This document shows positions 42,168 through 50,916 of a stretch of 64,000 nucleotides of DNA, piece by piece. Numbering within the stretch: the first letter of the stretch is position 1; each line of letters begins with the position of its first letter. The notes under the pieces are model-generated. The model ran no database searches. It was not told where the DNA came from and saw only the letters and a program-made list of their open reading frames with translations. A program made the position numbers and the translations under genes. Location: NCBI GenBank assembly GCA_934167875.1, contig CAKPMC010000001.1, forward strand, positions 77,466-141,465. Direction: 5' to 3'. This stretch comes from an uncultured Bacilli bacterium (GTDB lineage: Bacteria > Bacillota_I > Bacilli_A > RF39 > UBA660).

Positions 42168-44165
42168 TTAAGAGTTATTATTAATAGATTCAATTAATAA
42201 CTTTTTCAACTCTTCACTATCAGTATTATTATCCTTCAAATACTCTAATGAATCCTTTTTAGCCTGTATCAAAATCTTATAATCTTGATTAATACTAGCT
42301 ATCTTAAAGGTCATATCACCACTCTGTTTAGTACCAAATAAATCACCATGACCTCTTAATTTAAAGTCCTCTTCACTTATTTCAAAACCATCATTAGTTT
42401 TTTCCATTATTTCTAATCTCTTAGTATCACTATTACTAATCAAAATACACTTAGAAGCAACACTACCACGACCAACTCTTCCCCTTAGCTGATGAAGAGT
42501 AGAAAGTCCAAATCTATTAGCATCAAATATAACTATCATCGAAGCATTAGGTACATCAACTCCAACCTCTATTACCGTAGTACTAATCAATATCTGTACC
42601 TTATTCTGCTTAAACTCATTCATGATCAAGTCCTTAGCAGGAGTTGCCATTTTACCATGAACAATATCTATCTTATACTTACTACCAAAAGCTAAATTCA
42701 TCTTATCTCTTAACTCAATAACATTAGTTAAATCAGAATTTTCACTTTCCTCAATAAGCGGAGCAATAACATATATTTGATGTTTTTCTTTTAATTCTTC
42801 ATACATCAACTCTAAAACGTCTTTAATTTCCTTATCATTCTTAACATAAGTTTTGACCGGAATACGTCCCTTAGGCATTTCTTTTATAATAGATACATCC
42901 ATATCACCATAAATAGTTAACGCATAAGTTCTAGGAATAGGTGTTGCACTCATATATAAAACATCGGGCATAGTTCCCTTGTTGTTTAAAAGTGCTCTTT
43001 GATTAACTCCAAAGCGATGTTGTTCATCAGTAATAACTAATCCTAAATCTTTATACTTAACTTCCTCTTGAATTAAAGCATGAGTACCAATAATCATATG
43101 AATATTACCATTTTCTAATTCCTTATATATTTCCTGTTTTTCTTTCTTAGTTTGTGAACCAACTAATAATTCAACAGTAACACCAGTACCCCTCAACAAT
43201 TCCTTAACATTATTATAATGCTGAATAGCTAGTATTTCAGTAGGAGCCATTAAAGCACTTTGATAACCACTAATATAATTTAAGTACATAGCTATAATTG
43301 CTACTATCGTTTTACCACTACCAACATCACCCTGCAGAATTCTATTCATTCTAGAAGAAGAATTTAAATCTTTTCTAATTTCCTCAATAGCATTAATTTG
43401 ATCTTTTGTTAATTCAAAAGGTATCATCTTTAATATTTTTTCAACATCTTCATCACTAATATTTCTTTTTATACCCGTTTTTTCTTTTTTATGCTGTTCC
43501 TTTAAATAGTTAATTTTAAACATAAAAGTAAATAATTCTTCATACTTAAGTCTAATTTCTGCTTCTTTTAGCTTTTCTATACTAGGTGGATTATGAACAA
43601 TATTTAAAGCTGTTCTCTTATTAGAAAAATTATATCTATCTTGAAATGATAATGGAATATAATCAGTTATATCTTTACCATTCATAAGTAAAGCTGTATT
43701 AATATAAGTAGCCATATTTTTATTAGTTAAACCACTAGTGCAGTGATAAACTGGTTCAATCTTAGCTTGATTAGTCAAAAGTCCAAACTTAATATCAGAA
43801 GCTGTTATAACATTTTTAGTTTTATCATATTTACCTATTACTATAACATTAGTACCAATAGTTAAATTATTTTTCATAAAAGCACGATTAAATATAGATA
43901 CTCCAACAACTCCTGTCGTAGTAACTAATCGAAAATTAAGTTTATTAAGTCCTGCCTTAAATCTTAAAAGAATTGGTATGCTTTCTACTTTACCATCAAT
44001 AATAACTTTTTCATCTTCTCCAAGTTCCTTTAGGTTACTTCTTTTAAGTACATCATAACGAAAAGGATAATGTGTAACTAAATCATCTACTGTTTTTATT
44101 CCTATTTTATTTAATAACATTAACGATTTAGGTCCAACACCTTTTACCTTAGAAACATCAAGCAT
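42168..44165 (-). CDS. recG: RecG, branch-migrating DNA helicase
   Basis: A 665-aa SF2 helicase, normal RecG length. It begins MLDVSKVKGVGPKSLMLLNK (HhH-like start), has the wedge OB domain (about 60-150), Walker A LQGDVGSGKT near 275, MIGTHALIQEEV, VITDEQHRFGV near 375, MSATPIPRTYAL, ISTTVIEVGVDVPNA and the C-terminal HQLRGRVGRG of RecG. Known role: reversal of stalled forks and Holliday junction processing. I choose ATG 44165 (GGTGG site, homologous start). The upstream frame extends into the promoter and is not used. A promoter is at 44191-44218. Confidence 0.93.
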   Translation of the reverse strand: MLDVSKVKGVGPKSLMLLNKIGIKTVDDLVTHYPFRYDVLKRSNLKELGEDEKVIIDGKVESIPILLRFKAGLNKLNFRLVTTTGVVGVSIFNRAFMKNNLTIGTNVIVIGKYDKTKNVITASDIKFGLLTNQAKIEPVYHCTSGLTNKNMATYINTALLMNGKDITDYIPLSFQDRYNFSNKRTALNIVHNPPSIEKLKEAEIRLKYEELFTFMFKINYLKEQHKKEKTGIKRNISDEDVEKILKMIPFELTKDQINAIEEIRKDLNSSSRMNRILQGDVGSGKTIVAIIAMYLNYISGYQSALMAPTEILAIQHYNNVKELLRGTGVTVELLVGSQTKKEKQEIYKELENGNIHMIIGTHALIQEEVKYKDLGLVITDEQHRFGVNQRALLNNKGTMPDVLYMSATPIPRTYALTIYGDMDVSIIKEMPKGRIPVKTYVKNDKEIKDVLELMYEELKEKHQIYVIAPLIEESENSDLTNVIELRDKMNLAFGSKYKIDIVHGKMATPAKDLIMNEFKQNKVQILISTTVIEVGVDVPNASMIVIFDANRFGLSTLHQLRGRVGRGSVASKCILISNSDTKRLEIMEKTNDGFEISEEDFKLRGHGDLFGTKQSGDMTFKIASINQDYKILIQAKKDSLEYLKDNNTDSEELKKLLIESINNNS

Positions 44166-44190
44166 ACCACCACGTCCATTTCTAACGCAT

Positions 44191-44218
44191 ATTATAGCAC
44201 ACTTTTTAATTTTCACAA
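44191..44218 (-). promoter_or_regulatory. recG promoter
   Basis: Minus strand: TTGTGA (44213-44218), 16-bp spacer, TATAAT (44191-44196), preceded by GTGTGC (TGn-like) before the -10. Confidence 0.7.
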
Positions 44219-44251
44219 AGAAAAAAATCTCGAAATTTTTGAAAAAAGTTG

Positions 44252-44280
44252 TTGACAAATTAATACTTTTCGATTAGTAT
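44252..44280 (+). promoter_or_regulatory. Plus-strand promoter of a predicted small RNA
   Basis: Perfect -35 TTGACA (44252-44257), 17-bp spacer, -10 TAGTAT (44275-44280). Divergent from the recG promoter. Confidence 0.7.
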
Positions 44281-44286
44281 AAGTAT

Positions 44287-44431
44287 CACCAATTCGGTTA
44301 TGGCGAATTGGTCGCTAGTATCACACTAGCCAACCCCTTTTTATTCTTTTTATGAGGTTGTCCTTCAGGGGGTGCAACCTCAAATTGGGTAATTAAAAGA
44401 GAAGACTATTCATTAGTCTCCTCTTTTTTTT
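44287..44431 (+). ncRNA. Predicted ~145-nt structured small RNA between recG and nifJ
   Basis: Starts about 7 nt after the -10 of a consensus promoter and ends in a hairpin plus T8 run (44401-44431). Perfect stems: CCAATTCG/CGAATTGG (44289-44296 with 44304-44311), GCTAGT/ACTAGC (44314-44319 with 44325-44330), GAGGTTG/CAACCTC (44354-44360 with 44375-44381). The last loop carries TTCAGGGGGT; its GGGGT (44369-44373) can pair with ACCCC (44333-44337), a possible pseudoknot. No open frame or ribosome binding site. The terminator overlaps the 3' end of the convergent nifJ. I do not recognise the family. Confidence 0.6.
44398..44431. terminator. Bidirectional terminator of the small RNA and nifJ
   Basis: Stem AGACTA/TAGTCT (44403-44408 with 44414-44419), extended by GAG/CTC past a mismatch, T8 on the plus strand (44424-44431). 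On the minus strand TCTCTTTTAATT follows; the stem holds the nifJ stop codon. Confidence 0.8.
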
Positions 44432-47400
44432 GTTTTTCAGATTGTTCCTGTAATCCTACATAATAATTATATCTTTCAATGGCATTAATTCGATTCTGTT
44501 CTAGTAGTTCATGATACTTATCTGGATTAATCTTCTTTAACATACGATAACGATCTTCACCAGCAATAAATTCAAAATATCTATTAAAATCAGGTTTAGA
44601 ATCAAGTTTAAATTCTTTTGTTTCAGGATTATAGTGAAATAATGGATAATATCCTGTTTCAACCGCTTTCTTTTCTTCTTGAATTGTAGATTCCATTCCA
44701 GTTAGAATACCTTGAGCTATACAAGGAGCATAAGCTAAAACAATAGAAGGACCATCATAACTTTCTGCTTCTTTTAAAACATTTATAGTATGTTGCATAT
44801 TACTACCTAATGCAATACTACCAACATAAACATGTGGATAAGTTAAAGCAATCTTAGCTAAATCCTTTTTAGCTACTTCTTTACCTTTAGCAGTAAACTT
44901 AGCTATACTTCCAACTTTACTAGATTTAGAAGATTGACCACCAGTATTAGAATATACTTCTGTATCAAGTACCAAAATATTAACATTTTCATGGTTAGCT
45001 AACACATGATCAATACCAGAAAATCCTATATCATAAGCCCAACCATCACCACCAACAATCCAAATAGATTTAGGTTTAATATATTCTTTCAACTCTTTTA
45101 AACCAGGTATAGCCGTCTTATCTATTATTTCATATAAACTATTAGCATTATCCTTATTAATATCTTCTACATAATTATTATAAATATCTTTTTCTTTATC
45201 ATCAACTTTATCTATATTATCAGTTATTAAACTACATATTCTATTTTTAATAGTTTTGTCAGCTATCTTCATACCAAAACCATATTCAGCATTATCTTCA
45301 AATAAGGAATTAGCCCAAGGTACTGAATAAGCTGTAGTAGGTAAACTAGCAGCATAAATAGATGAACATCCTGTAGCATTACTAATCATTAAGTTATCCC
45401 CAAATAACTGCGTTAATAATTTTAAGTATGGTGTTTCTCCACAACCACTACAAGCACCACTAAACTCAAACTTAGGTTTAACAAACTGACTACCCTTAAC
45501 TGTCGTAATAGGCATTACTTTCTTTTCAGTAACATGATTAAATAAATACTCATAAGCATCACCTTTAGTCTTCTTTAACTCTTCCATCTTTTCTATCGTT
45601 AAAGCTTTCTCACCTTTACGTCCAGGACAAATATTTACACATAATTTACATCCTGTACAATCAGGTAAACTAATACCTATTGCATACTTCAAATTCTGTC
45701 CCTTTATATTAGCATCCATAAGTTCACTCTTTAAAGATTCAGGAGCATTCTTAACTTCTTCTTCATCTAATAAGAATGGACGAATAACAGCATGAGGACA
45801 AACAAATGAACACATATTGCACTGAATACAATTTTCTTTATTAAAACATGGTCCAATATCAGAAATATTTCTTTTTTCTTGTTTAGATAAACCAGCATCA
45901 TATGTACCATCTTCATATTTCAAGAAATCACTAACTTTTAAACTATCTCCTCTACCACTAGAAATAACTCCAAAAATATTATCATCAGTTTCTGTTTCTT
46001 CTTCCTCTTTCTCATTATTAGGAACTTCTACTAACTTCAAATAATCAAGAGCTTTATTAATAGCATCTATATTTTTATTAACTATATCATTACCTTTATT
46101 AGCAAATTTCTTTTCAATATCTTCAATAATTTTACTCTTAGCAAATTCAAAATCCATGATATGGCCAACATTAAATAAAACGGTTTCCATAATAGAACTA
46201 ATCTTATGATCAAGTCCAACTTCTTTTGCCAATTTAAAAGCATCTATTATATAAAATTTAATATTTTTACTAACTAAAATATTATAATCATGATTAGATA
46301 ATAAACTTAAAGCATCTTTTTCATCTTTATCAGTATTTAGTATAAATATTCCATTATGTTTAATACCATCTAACATCTTAAAATTCTTTAAATAAGATTC
46401 TTTAGTACACATAACCAAACTAGATCTTTCTACATAATAAGTGGAATGAATCAATTCTTTACTAAATCTTAAATGTGACTTAGTAACACCACCTGATTTC
46501 TTAGAATCATATTGAAAGTATCCTTGTACATAAGCATTAGTATGATCACCTGTAATTTTCATTACATCCTTACAAGCACTAACCATACCATCAGAACCAT
46601 ATCCATATATTAAAAATTCTACTGATTTATCACTAACCTTAATTGGAACACTATTTATACTCTTATTAGTAATATCATCAACTATTCCTACTGTAAAATC
46701 GTGCTTACACTCTTTATCTTTTAAATAACTATAAACACCATTAATATCATTAGGAGTAGTATTTTTACTAGATAAACCATATCTACCACCAATTACTTTA
46801 ATATTTCTACCGCTATTATTAATAACACCAACAACATCTAAATATAATGGTTCTCCTAAACTACCAGGTTCTTTAGTACGATCAAGTACCGCTATTTTCT
46901 CAACTGTATAAGGTAAAACATCTAATAAATATTTACTAGAAAATGGTCTATATAAATGTACTTCTATTAAACCAACAGCTTCACCATTATTATTTAAAGT
47001 ATCTACTACTTCACGAATAGTCTCACATACTGATCCCATAGCCACAATAACACGATTAGCTACTTTACTACCATAATAGTTAAATGGTTTATAATTTTCT
47101 CCTGTTATTTTATTAATTTCTTCCATGTAATCATTTACAATATCAGGTAATTTTTCATAATAGGTATTTCTAACCTCTGTAGCCTGAAAATATATATCAT
47201 CATTTTGAGTAGTACCACGAGTAACAGGATGATTAGGATTAAGTGCTTTTTTCCTAAATTCATCTAAGCTATCTTGATCAATTAAATCTTTTAACTTATC
47301 AGTATCTATTAAACGTACTTTCTGTAGTTCATGACTAGTTCTAAATCCGTCAAAGAAATTAATAAATGGTACTCTACCCTTAATAGCAGCCAAATGAGCT

Positions 47401-47858
47401 ACTCCCGTTAAATCCATTACTTGTTGAACTGATGATGATGCAAGGTGTGCAAAACCTGTCATACGAGTAGCATATATATCTTGATGATCACCTAGAATAG
47501 ATAAAGCATGAGTCGCAATACTTCTAGCTGCTACATTAATAACACAAGGTAACAATTCACCAGCTATTTTATACATATTAGGTATCATTAATAATAAACC
47601 TTGACTAGCTGTATAAGTAGTAGTTAAACAACCAGCTTGCAAAGAACCATGTATCATACCAGCAGCTCCTGCTTCAGACTGCATCTCTACTACTTTAACA
47701 GGACTACCAAAATAATTAAGTTTTCCATTAGATGCCCAACTATCAGTTAATTCTGCCATAGTTGATGAAGGCGTAATAGGATAAATACCAGCTACTTCTG
47801 TAAAATTATAAGATACATAACTACAAGCTTCATTTCCATCCATTATTTTATATTTCAT
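44406..47858 (-). CDS. nifJ: Pyruvate:ferredoxin (flavodoxin) oxidoreductase
   Basis: A 1150-aa single-chain PFOR, usual length about 1170. In order: pyrimidine-binding domain (GIYPITPSSTMAELTD near 25), domain II/III, the gamma domain, a two-cluster ferredoxin domain (CIQCNMCSFVCPH near 680, CTGCKLCVNICPG near 740), FSGACSGCGETPYLKLL near 805 for the proximal cluster, TPP motif GGDGWAYDIGF near 955 and NTGGQSSKSS. Known reaction: pyruvate + CoA to acetyl-CoA + CO2, reducing ferredoxin. It marks an anaerobe. ATG 47858 is chosen; an in-frame GTG at 47867 is also possible (AAAGGA three bases upstream). Confidence 0.95.
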   Translation of the reverse strand: MKYKIMDGNEACSYVSYNFTEVAGIYPITPSSTMAELTDSWASNGKLNYFGSPVKVVEMQSEAGAAGMIHGSLQAGCLTTTYTASQGLLLMIPNMYKIAGELLPCVINVAARSIATHALSILGDHQDIYATRMTGFAHLASSSVQQVMDLTGVAHLAAIKGRVPFINFFDGFRTSHELQKVRLIDTDKLKDLIDQDSLDEFRKKALNPNHPVTRGTTQNDDIYFQATEVRNTYYEKLPDIVNDYMEEINKITGENYKPFNYYGSKVANRVIVAMGSVCETIREVVDTLNNNGEAVGLIEVHLYRPFSSKYLLDVLPYTVEKIAVLDRTKEPGSLGEPLYLDVVGVINNSGRNIKVIGGRYGLSSKNTTPNDINGVYSYLKDKECKHDFTVGIVDDITNKSINSVPIKVSDKSVEFLIYGYGSDGMVSACKDVMKITGDHTNAYVQGYFQYDSKKSGGVTKSHLRFSKELIHSTYYVERSSLVMCTKESYLKNFKMLDGIKHNGIFILNTDKDEKDALSLLSNHDYNILVSKNIKFYIIDAFKLAKEVGLDHKISSIMETVLFNVGHIMDFEFAKSKIIEDIEKKFANKGNDIVNKNIDAINKALDYLKLVEVPNNEKEEEETETDDNIFGVISSGRGDSLKVSDFLKYEDGTYDAGLSKQEKRNISDIGPCFNKENCIQCNMCSFVCPHAVIRPFLLDEEEVKNAPESLKSELMDANIKGQNLKYAIGISLPDCTGCKLCVNICPGRKGEKALTIEKMEELKKTKGDAYEYLFNHVTEKKVMPITTVKGSQFVKPKFEFSGACSGCGETPYLKLLTQLFGDNLMISNATGCSSIYAASLPTTAYSVPWANSLFEDNAEYGFGMKIADKTIKNRICSLITDNIDKVDDKEKDIYNNYVEDINKDNANSLYEIIDKTAIPGLKELKEYIKPKSIWIVGGDGWAYDIGFSGIDHVLANHENVNILVLDTEVYSNTGGQSSKSSKVGSIAKFTAKGKEVAKKDLAKIALTYPHVYVGSIALGSNMQHTINVLKEAESYDGPSIVLAYAPCIAQGILTGMESTIQEEKKAVETGYYPLFHYNPETKEFKLDSKPDFNRYFEFIAGEDRYRMLKKINPDKYHELLEQNRINAIERYNYYVGLQEQSEKQKKEETNE

Positions 47859-47921
47859 AATTATCACTATTCCTTTTAATACTCTTTATATTATATTTTC
47901 ATTATATACCAAAATGACTCA

Positions 47922-47955
47922 AAAAAAAAGAAAAATAGCTTCACTATCTTTCTTA
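47922..47955 (-). terminator. Terminator of the NAGPA-like gene
   Basis: A stem of about 11 bp with one mismatch (AAGAAAGATAG with CTATTTTTCTT) and a T9 run on the minus strand, upstream of nifJ. Confidence 0.7.
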
Positions 47956-47960
47956 TATTT

Positions 47961-49019
47961 TTATTCAACAACCATCCAAGCAGTAGGAATTCTTCTAAGT
48001 ACTCCCTGAGCTCCAGTCGATGAAATTGGATTATTAAGTAATTCCTGTCCTTCTAATAAAGCACTTGAAGTACCTCCATCTAAGTTAGCTGCATTAACAG
48101 CACCATAGTTAATAAGTAATTCAGTCAATCCAACCATATCAATTCCAAGTATTCCACTCTTATAGTTTCTACCATTAATAACAGCAAATAATACTATTCC
48201 ATCACTTCTTTGAGCAATCGCACTACGAGGAGCAATACCCCATCCACCATCACCTTTAACAAATGAAGGTTTACCATTAACTATTAAGAATGGACCAAAT
48301 TCTATCGCATCTCTCATACCTATTGAAATAGCTTTTTCTTTAGTCATACGTCCTAGAATTAATTTATTATCTTTATCAAAACCGATAAATCCACCACCAA
48401 CTTGGGCATCAGTATAATCATAAATAATTCTACCATCTTTAATTACAGTACCATGAGGTATAGCCCCATTACCACTCCAAGTAGGATCATAAAAACCACT
48501 AGCATTCATAATAATTTTAGCTTTATTATTTTTAGCCATAGTCTGTAATGTTTGACCTTCAGTACCAAGTTTTGAACTAACAGCTAGTTTTACTTTTTCA
48601 GGTTTATAAATAGCTATAATATATCCATCATAACCACTACCCTTTACTTTAATCTTCTTATAAAGAGTATTTTCATCTACACCCTCAAAAATATCTTTTT
48701 CATATTTATTCTTATATTTTCCATTATTATTAAAATCAGGCATATCAATCAAATCAGGATTAGTATCCTCATTAATTTCAACAATATAATTATTAGCTAA
48801 AACTTTATTAATATAATCATCAGTATAAAACCATCTAGCTAAATATTGATGACTCATAGTAGTCATAGCTGTAGTAATTAGAGTATTTCTTAACTTTCCA
48901 TAAGGTCCATATAGTAAGAATAAACCCGTAGATAATCCCATAATACCAATTGAAAATAGTAATAATAAAGCTCTCTTTACTTTTAAATTTAACTTTAATT
49001 TTTTATTCTTCTTTGCCAT
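47961..49019 (-). CDS. Phosphodiester glycosidase (NAGPA-like) envelope protein
   Basis: A 352-aa membrane-anchored protein with one N-terminal TM (about 15-33, ALLLLFSIGIMGLSTGLFLL). Residues 165-350 form a NAGPA-type domain: IIMNASGFYDPTWSGNG, HGTVIKDGRIIY, AIEFGPFLIVNG, IAPRSAIAQRSDG, and VNAANLDGGTSSALL at the end, the signature of the family. Bacterial members are tied to exopolysaccharide or teichoic glycoside processing. It forms a unit with the upstream 185-aa protein (11-nt gap). Substrate unknown. Confidence 0.85.
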   Translation of the reverse strand: MAKKNKKLKLNLKVKRALLLLFSIGIMGLSTGLFLLYGPYGKLRNTLITTAMTTMSHQYLARWFYTDDYINKVLANNYIVEINEDTNPDLIDMPDFNNNGKYKNKYEKDIFEGVDENTLYKKIKVKGSGYDGYIIAIYKPEKVKLAVSSKLGTEGQTLQTMAKNNKAKIIMNASGFYDPTWSGNGAIPHGTVIKDGRIIYDYTDAQVGGGFIGFDKDNKLILGRMTKEKAISIGMRDAIEFGPFLIVNGKPSFVKGDGGWGIAPRSAIAQRSDGIVLFAVINGRNYKSGILGIDMVGLTELLINYGAVNAANLDGGTSSALLEGQELLNNPISSTGAQGVLRRIPTAWMVVE

Positions 49020-49030
49020 ACTAATAACTC

Positions 49031-49588
49031 CTAATCTTTACCATAAAATTTTCCATCAGAGTCAATATCAACATAATTATACTTAACTTTATAATCAGTT
49101 ATACTATCATTAGCATCAACTGTATTACGGCGATATAGACTTAAATTATCATTAAAAGCATAAACGTCTTTAGTATAATAATTAACAGCTGTCTCATAAG
49201 CAATAATAAAAGATACACACTTGTTTTTAGTATCAGTTGATGAATAATACTTATTAACACAACTATCTTTTAAATAATCGGAAACATTTACTACATCATC
49301 AACAGCTACAGTATAATTATCAAGACTTTTAATCCATTCACTATAGTCTGATTCTACTGATTCTGGATATAAATTCTTAGCTACATCATTATAATATTGA
49401 TCTCTAGCATTATTAAAGTTATCAATTTTACTTTTAAATGTTTCATAATTTTCTACTATCTTAGTTTCTATTCCTTTTTTATTATCATTTTTATTATTTA
49501 TATTCTCAAAAACAGTTAATGACAAACCAATTATTATTAATAATAATCCAATAATAGTTAAAATAATTGCTGAAGTTTTTTTATTCAT
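49031..49588 (-). CDS. Membrane-anchored hypothetical protein
   Basis: A 185-aa protein with an N-terminal TM (about 6-27, AIILTIIGLLLIIIGLSLTVF) and a helical extracytoplasmic part with regularly spaced Tyr and Asp. Two cysteines (SCVNKYY and NKCVSFI) could pair. ATG 49588 has AGGAGG at 7 nt, better than the ATG at 49594. It precedes the NAGPA-like gene and may assist it. Function unknown. Confidence 0.6.
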   Translation of the reverse strand: MNKKTSAIILTIIGLLLIIIGLSLTVFENINNKNDNKKGIETKIVENYETFKSKIDNFNNARDQYYNDVAKNLYPESVESDYSEWIKSLDNYTVAVDDVVNVSDYLKDSCVNKYYSSTDTKNKCVSFIIAYETAVNYYTKDVYAFNDNLSLYRRNTVDANDSITDYKVKYNYVDIDSDGKFYGKD

Positions 49589-49659
49589 TAACATGCCTCC
49601 TATTCTTATGACAGTATATCAAAAAAATTATAATTTGTCTAATAAAAAAACAAGAAGTA

Positions 49660-50247
49660 TTACTTCCTGTAAAAATTAGCTATAACTTGGGAAAATCTAA
49701 ATAATATTAAAGTACTTTTATTAATAGCCGTTGCTTTTCCCATAGCTTTACCTCCAATAGTTAAAGCAGCAATGATTGCTGTTATTAATAAACTAACAAT
49801 AAGTAGGTTAAAATTAAAGTTAGTAGCAATAATATTAGCTAAAGCAACTCCTGCAGAGCCACTAATAATACCACAAATATCACCTATAACATCATTACAA
49901 AAACTAGAAGCTTTTTCACTATTCTTAATTAACTTTATAGCAAGTTTAGCACCCTTTACTTGTTTAGATGCCATAGAATTAAATGTTTTTATATCAGCCA
50001 CTGTAATAGCTATACCCACCATATCAAACACAATACCTATTCCTATAAATAATAGAATAATGGTAATTGCAACCACACTATTTGCATTAGGAATAACACC
50101 TTCAGAAAATAAAGAAAAGATAAGTGAAATAAAAAAAGCTAATAGTGTAACAGTAATAATCCATTTATAATCAACTAATTTCCTGTTCTTAACTGGTTTC
50201 TTATTAACTTTTTTAGAATATTTTTCCTTAAATATTTTAAGTTTCAT
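49660..50247 (-). CDS. oapA: OapA-like four-TM membrane protein (DUF21/CorB-like)
   Basis: A 195-aa protein with a basic N-terminus (KEKYSKKVNKKPVKNRK) and four TM helices: about 32-51, 58-82, 125-145 and 148-168. The loop between TM2 and TM3 reads VADIKTFNSMASKQVKGAKLA then NDVIGDICGIISGSAG, resembling the DUF21 (CNNM/CorB) pattern with its A-x-x-A-x-x-L helix. Small DUF21-like proteins directly downstream of OLE RNA are OapA, the RNA's membrane partner (Breaker laboratory work, recalled). The immediately upstream ~575-nt structured RNA strongly supports this. The ribosome binding site AGAGG is 10 nt upstream. Confidence 0.72.
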   Translation of the reverse strand: MKLKIFKEKYSKKVNKKPVKNRKLVDYKWIITVTLLAFFISLIFSLFSEGVIPNANSVVAITIILLFIGIGIVFDMVGIAITVADIKTFNSMASKQVKGAKLAIKLIKNSEKASSFCNDVIGDICGIISGSAGVALANIIATNFNFNLLIVSLLITAIIAALTIGGKAMGKATAINKSTLILFRFSQVIANFYRK

Positions 50248-50269
50248 TTATATATAACCTCTATCAAAA

Positions 50270-50843
50270 AAAATAAGAAATGGTCATTAACATAGTAAAC
50301 CTTGTACCTTAGGTCAAGTTGGATTTCCCTACCTTCTACTTACCGTTACCAGTAAGCGGTTCCCCATAAAAGAAAGCAATAGATTGTTACCAATTCTATG
50401 ACTTGATTACCACTTAGTATACACTGCAATCCTACATTAATAGTACACTCTAGGAGTTTTCCTCCAACATTCATATTGATTATTAGACTCTTTTGCAACC
50501 ATTGTTTCAAGTAGCGATACTCACCAAATAGATGTACACCTTTCAGTAAGTTGTCTCTATTCCCAATAATCACTCAAGTCAAGCTACACTACCCGTAGAT
50601 TTGCCCACATGGTAGGTTCAATCCTAAGTCGTAAAACTTTTGTCTCACAAGATTAGGTCTCCGCGAGAAGATGGGTCGTTCCTCATATGCCATTATAAGC
50701 GCCCATAGACTCTTACCATCCAGCACTCACCCAATACTGGGCGTACTAAGCAAGCACCAGATGCTTCATAGATGTGCTCTTTAACGAATTTTTAGGCTCG
50801 TCTTCACAATCAATGAATGTAACTAGAATAATGCACCACTTCT
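50270..50843 (-). ncRNA. ole: Probable OLE RNA (ornate large extremophilic RNA)
   Basis: A gene-free block of about 575 nt, far richer in G+C than its surroundings (32 of 60 bases in 50701-50760 are G or C). Many stems are visible on the minus strand, for example GCCCA/TGGGC (50701-50705 with 50738-50742), AGCAC/GTGCT (50753-50757 with 50774-50778) and GGAG/CTCC (50453-50456 with 50462-50465). A consensus promoter lies at its 5' side, and an OapA-like gene follows its 3' end, the standard OLE locus order. OLE is normally about 600 nt. I judge from context and structure; I could not align it to the Rfam model. Confidence 0.7.
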
Positions 50844-50849
50844 TATTAC

Positions 50850-50878
50850 ATTATAATATATTCATAATTTTATTTCAA
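50850..50878 (-). promoter_or_regulatory. Promoter of the OLE-like RNA
   Basis: Minus strand: TTGAAA (50873-50878), 17-bp spacer, TATAAT (50850-50855). Transcription should begin near 50843, just past the histidine kinase gene. Confidence 0.85.
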
Positions 50879-50916
50879 CTTGCAAATTATTGCCATTAAT
50901 TTGCTAATTTTAGTTG

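Noticed and set aside
50346..50573. 75-codon open frame inside the OLE-like block
   Set aside because: It lies within strongly base-paired RNA, has no Shine-Dalgarno site and resembles no protein.
50270..50843. RNase P RNA, tmRNA or group II intron as identity of the large RNA
   Set aside because: I see no RNase P core (for example AGAGGAAAGUCC-like), no tRNA-like ends of tmRNA, and no GUGYG start/domain V or intron protein.
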